64,000 nt of DNA from Salminus brasiliensis (GCF_030463535.1 NC_132888.1:1997470-2061469), one strand, 5' to 3'. Counted from the stretch's first letter, positions 47,520 to 58,917 are shown. Program-made: numbers and translations. Notes: generated by a model not told the origin, from the letters alone.

Positions 47520-49110
47520 TTCTTCGTTCCACCTTAAATGGCCATATTCGGTCATGCAGGTGCTGCAAGGTGTGTGGAACAGCTGCTGGCCATTTAAGGT
47601 GGAACTGAAAACTCTGTTGTTGCCATTGTATTTTCCAGCTTCCACCTTAAATGCACTTTTTTTTGTATTTATTTAGTTGTTTTTATTTAGTTATTACTAA
47701 TTTAAAGATTCTTATTTGTTATTTTCTTGTACTTAATTTACTTAATCTGTTCTACCTTAAATCCAGTTCAATTCAGGTGCCTAAAAGGTGTATCCAACTT
47801 CTGGCCGGTTAAGGTGGAACTCTGAATGCAACTGTTGTTACCCCTGTATTCTTCTAAATTCACTTAATTTATTTTTGCTAATTTAATTTATTCATTATAA
47901 TAATAGATTTTTTTTTACCAATTGGTAGAATCTAGATTCTTATTATCCTTGTACTTTTACTTTGTTCTACCTTAAAATTAGTTCTATTCAGGTGCAACTT
48001 CTGTCCATTTAAGGTGGAACTGAAAACTCTGTTGTTGCCATTGTATTTTCCAGCTTCCACCTTAAATGCACTTTTTTGTTTTTATTTATCTGTTTTTATT
48101 TATTTATTTATAATTTAGAGATTCTTATTTGTCATTTTCTTGTACTTAATTTTCTGTTCTACCTTAAATCCAGTTCAATTCAGGTGCCTAAAAGGTGTAG
48201 CCAACTGCTGGCCGTTTAAGGTGGAACTGAAAACTCTATGCAACTGTTCTTATGCCTGTATTCTTCAGCTTCCACCTTAAATTCACTAAGTTTATTTGTA
48301 GAATCCAGATTCTTTCTTGTAAGCCTTGTACTTTTATTTTATATTCCACCTTAAAACCAGTTCTATTCAGATGCCTAAAAGATGTAGCCAACTTCTGGCA
48401 ATTTAAGATGGAACTGAAAACTCTGTATGCTGTTGCCATTGTATTTTCCAGCTTCCACCTTAAATGCACTTGTTTTTGTTTGGTTTATTTATTTATTTAA
48501 TCAATTAATTAAATTAATTGATCATTTAGAGATTCTTATTTGTTGTGTTCTTATACTTATAATTTTCTGTTCTACCTTAAAACCAGTTCTATTCAGGTGC
48601 CTAAAGGGTGTAGCCAACTTCTGGTCATTTAAGGTGGAACTGAAAACTCTGTATGCGACTGTTCTTACCATCATACTCTTAAGTTCACTAAATCTATGTA
48701 TTTATTTTTGCTTATTTAATTTATTCATAATATTAGTGGATTTTATTAATGGATAATAATTAATGCATTCTATCAATTTATAGAATCCAGGTTCTTATTT
48801 GCCCTTTTCCTTTTCTTAACTTTCTGTTCTACCTTTAAAACCAGTTTTATTTGAGCCCCTACAAGGTGTATCTGGCTGCTGGCTGTTTAAGGTGGAACTG
48901 AAAACTGTTTGCCTGTTAAGTTACCTTTGTATTCTTCAGCATCTTATGATGATTTTCCATTCCACCTTAAATGCTTTTTCTACCAATTTATAGAATCCAG
49001 GTTCTTATTTTTCATGTTCTTGTACTTCGTTTTTCTTTCTACCATTAAAACCAGATCTATCCAGGCCTCTACAAGGTGTATTCAACTGCTGGCTATTTAA
49101 GGTGGAACGG
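47520..49110. repeat. ~210-bp tandem repeat with foldback half-sites
   Basis: Eight copies are marked by 'ttaaggtggaactg' (GGTGGAAC at 47598, 47813, 48013, 48220, a GATGGAAC variant at 48407, then 48633, 48891 and 49101; spacing 187-258). Each is accompanied by 'ctaccttaaa' or 'ccaccttaaatg', 'ttctattcaggtgcctaaaa' and 'ttctggccatttaagg'. In the first copy 47526-47544 and 47587-47605 are perfect 19-base inverted repeats. The array ends 20 bases before the first ATG of the bok frame. Confidence 0.88.
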
Positions 49111-49197
49111 TAAACGTGATGTGGTGTTATGGTATTTTTGACTGTTATTGTCGACTATCCTGCAGACAACTGTGAGAACCTGAGGAGCCTTAAGAAG

Positions 49198-52100
49198 ATG
49201 GATTTGATGGACCGAGCCCCCAGTGAGAAAGAGTTGGTCTTCCAGTCTAAGATACTTTGTAGAGACTTCATCTACTCCAGGATCATCAGAGAAGGTCTCA
49301 ACTGGTCCAAAGTTGAAGCTGCCCTGCCCGTTCCAGTTCCAGATGGGGCTCTCGGGGATGTCTCAGTGGTGCTTCTCAAGCTGGGTAAGGAATCCACATG
49401 CCCTGGTGGAGCTGTGGTTTGTTTCATACAAAGTGTTTTGCAGTGTAAGATGGGTTTGGACCACAGCTTCACCTGGAATCTGGCCTGACAATACTGATAC
49501 CAGTTTTTAAATAATTATCAACCAAAACAGATCTGATATTTCTTCCCTTTAAACTTCTAAACTTCAAAATGAGCAAAAAGCCCTTCACTTAAAAGGAGTA
49601 TCTAATGGTAGGCTATTAAACTCTCACAGTTAATGTCACCGGAGTGTGTGCTGTTTTAGGATCTGTTACAGGATCAGATTAGATTTATTGATTTTGTATT
49701 CCAATATCCCATTCAGTGTGTTCTGATATATTCCGAGAGGACTTGGATGATTAGAGTACTATGGTCACCTTATTGTCTTGTGTTTAGTAATGTCTAAGCT
49801 TGGAGGTATCCTTTGATTTATTGGTCTATTCTAACTAGCTGAGGTTCTTCTTGGGTAAATAGCAAAGCACTTTGTAAGTCGCTCTGGAGAAGAGCGTCTG
49901 CTAAATGCCATAAATGTAAATATTGGTCCAATACTCATCCATATACTCATTCATCAGTATTTGTCAATACAATCCATATTCATCCATACCCATCTATACC
50001 CCATAGTGCCCATCCATACCCATCTATACCCCACAGTGCCCATCCATATTCACCCATCTATACCCCACAGTGCCCATCCATATTCACCCATCTATACCCC
50101 ACAGTGCCCATCCATATTCACCCATCTATACCCCACAGTGCCCATCCATATTCACCCATCTATACCCCACAGTGCCCATCCATATTCACCCATCTATACC
50201 CCACAGTGCCCATCCATATTCACCCATCTATACCCCACAGTGCCCATCCATATTCACCCATCTATACCCCACAGTGCCCATCCATATTCACCCATCTATA
50301 CCCCACAGTGCCCATCCATATTCACCCATCTATACCCCACAGTGCCCATCCATATTCATCCATACCCCACAGTGCCCATCCATATTCATCCATACCCCAC
50401 AGTGCCCATCCATACCCACCTAAAAGGGGCAGTGGTGGCTCAGTGGTTAGAGAGCCGGGGTATCGAGCTCGGCAAGCTGCCACTGTTGGGCCCTTGAGCA
50501 AGGCCCTTTACCCTCTCTGCTCCCTGGGCGCTGGAGTTGGCTGCCCACCACTCTGGGTGTGTGTGTACTCACTGCTCCTAGTTCACTAGTGTGTGTGTTC
50601 ACTACCACAGATGGGTTAAATGCGGAGGACACATTTCACGGTGTCCTCCGTGTAGAGTGTACACTGTACAGTGACAAATACGTGCACCTTTACCCCACAG
50701 TGCCCAGCCATATTCATCCGTACCCACCTATATCCCACACTGCATGATACTGTAAAAAGCTGACATTGAGAGATAAAAAAAAACATGGATTTTTAGCATG
50801 ATGTTGCCATTAATACATGATGATATAAAAAGATATACAGCATTTTGACACTGCACAACATTGCACATGTGGAAAGTGTGATAGCCCTAATCTGTACCCA
50901 TCAGTATCCATCCATACCAATACACCACCATTTCTATCAATCCATATCCATCCGTACCCATTAATATCTATCCAGATCCATCAGTGCTCATCTATACCTT
51001 TCCATACCCATTAATACCCATTGGTATCAATCCATACCCTCCCATACTCATTAGTACCCATCCTTACCCATCAGTATTTATTAATACTCAAATATTTCAA
51101 ACCCCTGATTTAGGTGCTTTTGGTCAGAGTCATTCTTTGCTGGGCTGCTGATTTCCAACAAAGCAAAAGCAAGTCTGAATTTAACTGAGGGCACAAGAAT
51201 GAAGACCTTCGCCTGTTCCTAAGAGACCTGAATCAGCCTAAATCTTCTAAAGCGTGTCTCAGTGGCCGCCTGCTGTGTTTTACAGGTGATGAACTGGAGT
51301 ACATGCGGCCGTACATCTACCGGAACGTTGCGAGGCAGCTCAGCATATCCGTGTCTGTGGAGAGCGTGGTGTCTGACGCTTTCCTCTCTGTGGCCACAGA
51401 GATCTTATCGCTGGGTGAGTCTCTGAGAACAGTGTTCTCACAAGACCCGTCTGAGTTGGGGGGCCTTCAGGCCTGTTTCAGCATTTCAGACAGAAAGACA
51501 CTTCATTTCCTATCCAAACCCACCAGTGCAGCTCCACCAGTCTTCTGAGGTTTATATGGAATGATGATGATGATGATGATGATGATGAGGGTAAAATAGT
51601 GAATAGAGAATCTCCACTAATCCAGTTCTCTTTAGGGACTACTTTCTGTATCCGCACTACACCCTGCAGCATGTATCCCTCCACCATTTTAATGATCTGG
51701 TTCTAAAAGCAGGTTCTAGAGCCGAACTCTTCTTAGAACTCTGGTAGAACAGTGTCTCAGGCATCAGGCAGCGTCTTCATCACCATTAGGTGAAGAACTC
51801 TCTGTGAGGAGCTTTTATTATTAGAGCTTCAGACGTCTGCTTCCCTTCACCTCTACTGTAGAACTCCAGCTCTGACTGGGGGAGGTTATCTAGAACCCAG
51901 CGTTTCACACCAAACCCAATTATACAGACATTTAGAAATCTTGCTGATCTTTCCCAGTAGAAAAGCCTGAAAGCTGGTGTAATGATGCCAGAACTGGTTT
52001 AATAAAATGATGTTAGAAGGACTGTGAGGTGACCGCCCTGATCACTTCTATGGTCACTGTCAGGACATCCCACCCACATCCACTCCAGCCCACTGTAGTT

Positions 52101-54135
52101 GGGGGAATTGGTGGGTATTCACTGTGCTCTGGTAGTTGCCTTTAGTTATTTGGGTTTAACTGGCAGCTCAGGGAGGCTTCTGCTGTTAAAGTCATCATTG
52201 CTTATGATGGCCCAATGTCCAAGTCACGTTCCACCATATACATCACTTCCCGGACGTATGTACTTCACATTTTTCCAACATGCCTTTAAAAATGCCAAAT
52301 AAGGCCATGCCCAGGCTCCTCTCCTGGCACAGACTGCACTGTAATTCTTTATTTTTTTCTTTATTTTTTTCTTTCTCCTCTTGGCTCCTCGACCAGGACT
52401 AAAAGGTCCTTTCCCTAAGTGATGTACTCTTCTCACAACCCCGTAACCTTTCTATTTCGTCCAGTCGTCCTCCATTCCAGGACACGGCCGGGTGATTCTA
52501 GTGCAAGATTGACTTAATCAAGACACAGGATCAATATCCATACACTGTCTGTCCAAATATTTGTGGACACCCCTTCTAATGAATGCATTCAGCTACTTTA
52601 GGCTGCACCCATTGCTGACACAGATGTGAAAATGCGCGCACACACACACACACAGCTTGTCTAGTCCCTGTAGAGAAGAAGTACTGCAATAGAATAGGGC
52701 TCTCTGGAACAGCATGACCCTATGGGCACCATGTTGCCTAATAATGCCAGGTGTGGGCTATAGAGGGGTATAAAGCCCCCCAGCAGCATTGAGCTGTGCA
52801 GCAGTGGAAGAGTTGTGTTCTCTGGAATGATGAGGAGGGGTGGTGCTTATTGTCATCATCCAACATCCTGATCGTACAGACACTCCTAATTCCCTTGATT
52901 TCAGAAGAAACAATGAATGAGCAGGTGTCCAAATACATTTGTCCATATAGTGTAAAGTCACGAAGTGCTGGGACTGGATGGTATCAGGGCTCTGCTGCCA
53001 GACTCCTCAGGGGAAATTGGCTTGGAGAGCTGGCAGCTGAGAAGCGGCTAATATCTTTAGCCTCCAGGTTACGTCAGATCAGGCTCCTGATTGGTCCGTT
53101 AAATTGGACCTCTGGAAAACGAGGCTGCACCTTTGCATGTAGACGTCCAGTCTGCAGATCGAGCCTCGCAGCAGGATTCCTGAAGGGTTCTTGGCTCATA
53201 GCTCCATAGACAATGAGACATAGCTCATGTCTCATTCTTTCTTCAGGAACATCTTAGGGTGGAATGTTTATGAATGTGTATAATATTTATTTAATAATTA
53301 TAAAGTGACCAAAAGGTTATTTATACACTACATGGACAAAAGTATTGGGACACCTGCTTATTCATGGTTTCTTCTGAAATCAAGGGTATTAAAACGTTTC
53401 TCCTGCTTCTGTTGGAGTGACTGTAATCTCTACTGTCCAGGGAAGAAGACTTTCTACTAGAGCTTGGAGCAGAGCATTGCTGTGAGGATTTGGTTGCATT
53501 CAGCGACCAGAGCATTAGTGAGGTCAGGATGTTAATCACCACCCCAACTCCACTGCTCCACAGCTCCTCAATGCTGGGGGGCTTTATACCCCTCTAGCCC
53601 ACACCTGGCATTATTAGGAAGCATGGAGCCGATAGGGTCATGATCTTTACTATCTGCTCCAGAGAGAAGCTGAAAGCATTCTTTAGAAGGGGTGTCCACA
53701 AACATTGGACACTGGAGCCCAGTGTTTACATTTAATTCTCCTCGCTCCCTCAGGGATCACATGGGGGAAGGTGGTGGCCATCTTTGCAGTCGCTGGGGGT
53801 CTGGCAGTGGACTGTGTCCGACAGGGTTACCCAGCCATGATACACACCATAGTGGACAGCCTGGGGGAATTTGTCCGAAAGAGTCTAGTTCCCTGGCTCA
53901 AGAGGAGAGGAGGATGGGTAAGAAACTGAACTTCTAACACAGCTACTCTCAGTTCTGCAAATCCTCTAATGGCAATAAAACCCACTGACCCGTACTCCTC
54001 CTACTGTTCCTCCAGGGGGACATATCCAAGTGTGTGACGAGCGTGGACAGTACAGTCCAATCCCATTGGCTATCTACGGTTGTATCAACCTGGAGGCACG
54101 TTGTGAAGACGATGTACATCTACCTGATGAAGTAA
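49198..54135 (+). CDS. bok: Bcl-2-related ovarian killer (BOK)
   Basis: A multidomain pro-apoptotic Bcl-2 family protein that can permeabilise the mitochondrial outer membrane and localises largely to ER/Golgi membranes. Coding exons are 49198-49384 (exon border 49166), 51286-51414, 53754-53917 and 54016-54135. The sum is 600 nt, 199 aa; human BOK is 212. The BH3 region is VVLLKLGDELEYMRP (57-71), BH1 is ITWGKVVAIFAVAGGLAVDC (107-126), BH2 is around WLKRRGGWGDISK (153-165), and the C-terminal tail is about 178-199. The family start MEVLRRSS is not seen: the aligned residues ENLRSL lie just upstream without an ATG. I chose the ATG at 49198 because a good acceptor (ctgcag) at 49160-49165 cuts off the alternative ATG at 49129. 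The tail is basic and only weakly hydrophobic. Which fish paralogue this is remains unknown. Confidence 0.95.
49868..49922 (+). mobile_element. Solo 3' tail of SINE family 1
   Basis: 'gtaagtcgctctggagaaga' plus 'gcgtctgctaaatgccataa' matches the 3' end of 61011-61243. The tRNA-like head is missing. Confidence 0.7.
49955..50425. repeat. 34-bp minisatellite, about 12 copies, bok intron
   Basis: The unit 'cccatctataccccacagtg' plus 'cccatccatattca' is near-perfect, with shortened copies at the right end. Stop-free frames across it encode IHPSIPHSAHPYS-type repeats. The array is interrupted by a SINE, after which array-like text resumes at 50689-50745. Confidence 0.95.
50427..50690 (+). mobile_element. 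SINE family 2 inserted in the minisatellite
   Basis: Begins 'ggcagtggtggctcagtggt' (A-box-like), continues 'gctgccactgttgggccctt' and 'gggttaaatgcggaggacac', and ends 'acgtgcacctttacc'. The B-box segment is deleted in this copy. Minisatellite text borders it on both sides. Confidence 0.8.
51500..51925 (+). repeat. Dispersed repeat R2, second long copy
   Basis: Near-identical to 40970-41505 over 'ttagggactactttctgta', 'aaaagcaggttctagagccg' and 'gcatcaggcagcgtcttcat', but with only one 'ccagctctgactggg' unit where the other has three. It lies in the bok intron about 85 bases after the exon ending at 51414. Confidence 0.8.
51926..52547. other. bok intron, nothing recognised
   Basis: Ordinary intronic sequence with a TTTATTTTTTTC tract near 52350. 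No exon signals. Confidence 0.4.
52548..52953 (+). mobile_element. MITE A in bok intron
   Basis: Starts 'ctgtccaaatatttgtggac' and ends 'gtccaaatacatttgtccat' then 'atagtg'. Both termini are present. Confidence 0.8.
53322..53708 (-). mobile_element. MITE A, reverse copy in bok intron
   Basis: The left end is 'tacactacatggacaaaagt' and the right end 'gaaggggtgtccacaaacat'. It ends about 45 bases before the bok exon at 53754. Confidence 0.8.
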
Positions 54136-54799
54136 CTGTGGACGTATTTGGACGGCTTTGACTGCTCATGAAGAAATAGCTCCCCCCAGTGGATCTGAAG
54201 CACACCGGTCTTCACTCTGGACTATAGAGCTGGTCAATGGATTTTGAAACCACTGATGGTTCATTGAACTGTTGATGCAACCGATTTGGCTTAGAGCCAT
54301 TGTGCTCACAGGTTCCAGGACTGGAGATTGCACTCCAGGTTTGGAGGTGAGGACCTCTGCTGGGAGTTGCATAAACACTTTGTAGAAGATAAGCATGTAC
54401 TGCAAGGCTCACAGCGGTCTGGGGGATCTGGGGTGGTGCTGAGCAGGAGGACATGTGCAATATCAGGTTTATGGACTGAAAGACACCCAGATTCATGAAG
54501 CACTTCTAAGCAGAAAGCCTGGATCTACATCAGCTCTGATGTTCTGATCACCAGGTGGAAACATGAACATACAGGTGCTCTCAGACCAAGCCCTGCTTCT
54601 TTAGCTTTTATTTATTTTTATATCTATATTTTAACTCATTTTAATACACGATACTGCTGTTTGATGTGTTGGCCTACTAACATAACTGATTTTATACTGC
54701 ATGCTTTTGAGTGATGTGTTTTAACTAATTAGATTTTTATATTTACTAATTCACTTTTATTTTTTGGCTGAAGTGGCAAATTAAGTCACAATGCACTTT

Positions 54800-54856
<57 letters not shown>

Positions 54857-54920
54857 CAAACTGTTCCCATTTGCTGCTTTATGCATGGCAAAAATAAAGA
54901 TTTTTATCTTTAATGATAAA
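54136..54920 (+). other. bok: bok 3'UTR with AATAAA signal
   Basis: Non-coding sequence after the bok stop. It includes a (GT)n run at 54804-54855 and a poly(A) signal AATAAA at 54893-54898 (a second lies upstream of no other gene). The first 213 bases are duplicated at 55319-55530. Confidence 0.7.
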
Positions 54921-55117
54921 GGTGCATATTCATTGATGCAGAGGAATTCAACGATGGGGAAGAAGAGAATTTCATAGATATTCTGAGGTTTATTAATCCT
55001 AAAATGCATTAGAATTAACATTAAATCACACAGAACACAATTGTACACCAATCAGCCATAACATTAGCACTCCTGACCGGTGCAGTATGGAAAACAAGGG
55101 GCGGATCTTCATATTAG

Positions 55118-55318
55118 GTGGCGAGTGAACGTAAGAGACACTTTGACGAGAACCCCTGTGAGGTTCTAGATAAACGACTGGGTCAGAACATCAGGCAGGT
55201 CTTATGGTCCAAGTGTGTGACAAGCGTGGACAGTACAGTCCAATCCCATTGGCTATCTATGGTTGTATCAACCTGGAGGCACGTTGTGAAGACGATGTAC
55301 ATCTACCTGATGAAGTAA
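55118..55318 (+). CDS. Chimeric transposon-bok open frame (hypothetical)
   Basis: A 66-codon open frame. Residues 1-30 come from the transposon's decayed transposase N-terminus (containing RLGQNIRQVL), and residues 31-66 are in frame with the bok terminal exon from SKCVTS to the final YLMK and its own stop. The product would be a small peptide with the bok tail segment, which in BOK is the membrane-associated C-terminus. There is no visible promoter, and whether it is transcribed is unknown; readthrough past the bok poly(A) site is the simplest possible source. Coding status is unproven. Confidence 0.25.
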   Translation: MASERKRHFDENPCEVLDKRLGQNIRQVLWSKCVTSVDSTVQSHWLSMVVSTWRHVVKTMYIYLMK

Positions 55319-55530
55319 CTGTGGACGTATTTGGACGGCTTTGACTGCTCATGAAGAAATGGCTCCCCCCAGTGGATCTGAAGCACACCGGTCTTCACTT
55401 TGGACTATAGAGCTGGTCAATGGATTTTGAAACCACCGATGGTTCATTGAACTGTTGATGCAACTGATTGGCTCAGAGCCATTGTGATCACAGGTTCCAG
55501 AACTGGAGATTGCACTCCAGGTTTGGAGGT
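55208..55530 (+). pseudogene. Captured duplicate of bok terminal exon and 3'UTR
   Basis: Aligns to 54025-54348 with nine substitutions and one deleted base over 324 positions (about 97% identity). It begins nine bases inside the last coding exon and stops 213 bases into the 3'UTR. Coding differences are one silent and one Thr-to-Met change. It lacks the BH1-BH3 exons and the 5' splice site, so it cannot make BOK. Confidence 0.93.
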
Positions 55531-55805
55531 CTTGTGGGGTGGGGTCTCCCGGTCTGCAGTGGTCAGTTCCTACCAGAAGGACAACCTATGAACCGGACTC
55601 ATGTCTTATTGACTCTCATGGAGGCCCCGTCCACCTCACAACCTACAGAACTGGAAGGATCTGCTGCTGCTAACGTAAGTCTTGGTGCTCCAGACACCAC
55701 AGCAGGACACCTTCAGAGGTCTTGCAAAGTCTGCATGTCTGGACAAGTCAGAGCTGTTTTGGTGGCATAATAGGCAGGTGCTGCTAATGTTATGGCTGAT
55801 AAGTG

Positions 55806-56199
55806 TTATATCCTGAAGTCAACACAGATAATGTTCAGCATCACCACATATACAGTAGTACCAAACACACCACTTAATAAATACACCTGATATACAAACT
55901 AAGCTTCACTTGAGTCTTTCTGAAGGTCAGTTTCTCCTCTCAGCTTTTATTTGGACAGGAGAACCTGAAAGTAACACAGAATTTAAACCAATATTAGTAA
56001 TAGTAGAATAACTCCAGTGTAAACCCCATTCTTTCCAATGACTGAACCCTGGATTCTCATATAAGCTTATTAATGCACTGATATTCAAGCAAGCATCCAG
56101 TGGAAGCAGAGGAGAAGAACATCATTGATTTTGTGGAAAAGTATGCTAGGTTTGAGTATTCTGATTTTAAAACGTCTTATGATTGATTGATTTATTTAT
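55806..56199. other. Intergenic, nothing recognised
   Basis: Sequence between the convergent bok and thap4-like genes. It has a TTTATT (reverse AATAAA) near 55948 but no exon signals. Confidence 0.4.
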
Positions 56200-56204
56200 T
56201 TATT

Positions 56205-56440
56205 GGATGGGCTTTATATCCCTCTATTCCACGCCAGGCATTAGGCAGCATGGTGCTGATAGGTTCATGATGTCGATCTGCTCCAGCGAGTCCTATTCTA
56301 TTGGCAGTACTTCTTCTCTACAGGGACTAGACAAGCTGTGTGTGTGTGTGCATTTGCACAACTGTGTCAGCAATGGGTGCAACTTAAAGTAGCTGATGCA
56401 TTCATTAGAAGGGGTGTCCACAAATATTTGGACATCCTCA
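56205..56440 (-). mobile_element. MITE A, truncated reverse copy
   Basis: Carries 'ggctttatatccctctattc' and 'ttcattagaaggggtgtcca' of the family in reverse orientation. The other half is absent. Confidence 0.7.
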
Positions 56441-56819
56441 GAAACTGGAAGGCTGGCAGATTATCCTTTCCAGGAATCAGCACAAAGGCCTGTAAACAGA
56501 GCAGAGTCTATGGAGAAGAATGAGCTCTTGTGTTTTAGGGGGAAATTCCTGAGACAAATCTTTTTGTTATTGTTTTTGTTATGGCTGCAGAGGAGAAATG
56601 CTTCCCAGAAAATGAGGGTTCAAACCTCCAGCATGACTACAGAGGTTCAGTGTTTCTTCAGAGGTACAGATCTGAGAGGGCTATGCATGAGAACCACCAC
56701 CACCACCCACACTTAGGAGAGTACATTACATTTCTATTTAATTTAATTTTACTATAGATCTAATGTAAATGCACAGGTCAGGAGTTTTTAATGCAGTTTA
56801 ATGTGGTTATCCACCCCGT

Positions 56820-57065
56820 AATCCAACATACCATCACTGTCACACAAAAACCCTATATCTGCAAAACAGCAACTTTACAGGAGAGCAGAGTTGCTTAACC
56901 TTCTATGGGAGTCATTGTGGAGCATTTCTATTGGTCCAATTATCAGGAAAGTCTAGTATCATGTAAAAAACAACTGCCAAACTTACATTATATTAACACC
57001 AAAAATGGAGCTACAAGGTTTTGGTGTGACAGTGACTATGTGATAATGAATCCCTGGAGGAATAA
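56820..57065 (+). repeat. Dispersed repeat R3
   Basis: Shares 'ggagcatttctattggtcca' and 'aaaacagcaactttacagga' with 24350-24625 and 59215-59470. Confidence 0.65.
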
Positions 57066-57126
57066 AGATAAAACTGTCAACTATCATAATGTGTAATTGC
57101 AGTTGTCAGTAAGGTGCCGGTATGTG

Positions 57127-57132
57127 TTTATT
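57127..57132 (-). terminator. thap4: Poly(A) signal for the thap4-like gene
   Basis: TTTATT on the forward strand is AATAAA on the gene's strand, 112 bases past the stop codon at 57244. It is a plausible cleavage signal for a short 3'UTR. Confidence 0.5.
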
Positions 57133-57243
57133 TCTCTGTTATCGTGCCGTAAGTGCAATGAGACGTGCATAGTACATTAATGACCGCTGACTGTAGGACG
57201 GTTAATGCCTTCTGCTCCGGCTCGTTCCCTCGCTCCTCTGTCG

Positions 57244-58736
57244 TCAGGAGGCTCTGCGATAGGTAACGTGTAAATGCTGGGTCAGAGGCTGGTTCTCCAG
57301 GGCCATGGACACCGTCTGCTCCAGTCTGCCGTCGGGCCTCAGCTGGATGAGCCTAGAGATCTGATCAGACATGGCAGATAAGCAGGGCTGTTAATCTCTC
57401 ACCTCAAATATGATTCAATTCAGTTACGATTCTTTAGGAAGCGATTCAGTGAATCATGAAAATTCAGGATTCAGCGTGATTTTTATAAAAACCCTGAACA
57501 GTGGAATATACAGAAAATACAACAATGGAAGCCTAATTTATATTTTGGACAAAATTGAGTGCATAGTTCATTCAGTATTATTCCTCTTTAATCATGTTTA
57601 CAATAAAACTAATAAATATGCTTTTATTGACTTTTTTGATGATCCTTTTTAGTTTTTCTTTAAACCATAACTTGTTCAATTGGTTATTATTTTATTGCCT
57701 AATTATCTATTATTGCTGTTTTAATCTTGTGCATATTATTTTTTAAATTATTTTTAATACAGCTTGTTTATTTGTTGCCTTTTTATTTTTTATTAATTAA
57801 TTATTTGTTTTCTAGTCTGTCTGAACTTTGTGCTGTAAAACACTGAGCTACATGAAAGGTATATAAATAAATAAATGTGTAGAAATAAATAATCTTTATA
57901 AATAAACTGTATTATTATTATTATTATACTGCATTGTAGGGCTAGGTGATATGATTAAAATATTATATCACAATATTTATCACTAATATTTATAATATTT
58001 ATTTATTAATATTCCGACACACAGACAACAAGCACCAGTTTTTAAAAACATGCTATTGAAATTCAGTGATTATTAATCCAATTAAACAGGACTAATTACA
58101 CTCTCCGTAATGAAACATGCAGATGATCAGTGTTTACGCACTGATGATATCCACAGTGCATATTGCCCATCTCTAATCAATCAGAACTGATGCTGTTGCT
58201 GTTGAATCGCCACCTCAGGATTAAGGCATCACGACACATCACTGCATTTTACACCTCAATAAACTCCTGAGCAGGTGGAATACAGGTGTAAAGGTAAAGT
58301 GGCACCTCTGTAGACATAAGCTAGGCCTTTGTTGATAAGGACTAGTCCACACACACACACACACACACACACACTGTGGAATTTTACTGTTTGTGAGTCA
58401 GCAGCTTAATGCACTCATTAAAGTGGGTGTCCGCAAACATCTGGACATGTACAGTAGCACTGAAAGAGTCCATAGGAGCCCAAATGCTGTGTTCCAGATG
58501 ACCAGTAGACACCCTATTCCAGCTAGTGCTAGTGGGCTACACACAGTACCAGCGATATTTATAGGGGCATTGGAGGCTCAGTGGTTAAAGCTTCGGGCTG
58601 TTGATAACAGGGTTGTGGGTTCGATACCCAGACTCAGCCCCATGAGCAAGACCCTTCAGCATCTCTGCTCCCTGGGCGCTGGAGTTGGCTGCCCACCGCT
58701 CTGTGTGTGTGTGTGTGCTCACTGCCCCTAGTTCAC

Positions 58737-58779
<43 letters not shown>

Positions 58780-58876
58780 CACTGCCTCTAGTTCACTTGT
58801 GTGTGTGTGTGTGTGTGCTCACTGCCTCTAGTTCACTTGTGTGTGTGTGTGTGTGTGCTCAATGCCTCTAGTTCAC

Positions 58877-58917
<41 letters not shown>

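Larger units (their letters stand above)
55044..55805 (+). mobile_element. Deleted Tc1-like transposon (type B) carrying a bok fragment
   Basis: Ends are 'tacaccaatcagccataaca' and 'ctaatgttatggctgataag', inverted repeats shared with 19901-20412 and bordered by TA. Between 55130 and 55203, and again from 55531, the sequence aligns to the sister element, including the Tc1-like helix-turn-helix region ('gtctgcagtggtcagttcct'). The intervening 55204-55530 is foreign and comes from bok. The 7-base direct repeat AGGTCTT flanks the insert (55197-55203 and 55527-55533). No catalytic domain remains. Confidence 0.85.

Noticed and set aside
49961-50589. Repetitive frames of 117-178 codons (IHPSIPHSAHPY-type)
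   Set aside because: Translation of the 34-bp minisatellite running into a SINE, with no independent gene signals.
58600-58635. Possible tRNA gene (B-box GGGTTCGATACCC)
   Set aside because: The A- and B-boxes belong to a SINE head. No cloverleaf with a paired acceptor stem was found, and the same sequence recurs with SINE tails. The B-boxes at 6405, 37330 and 61079 were rejected likewise.
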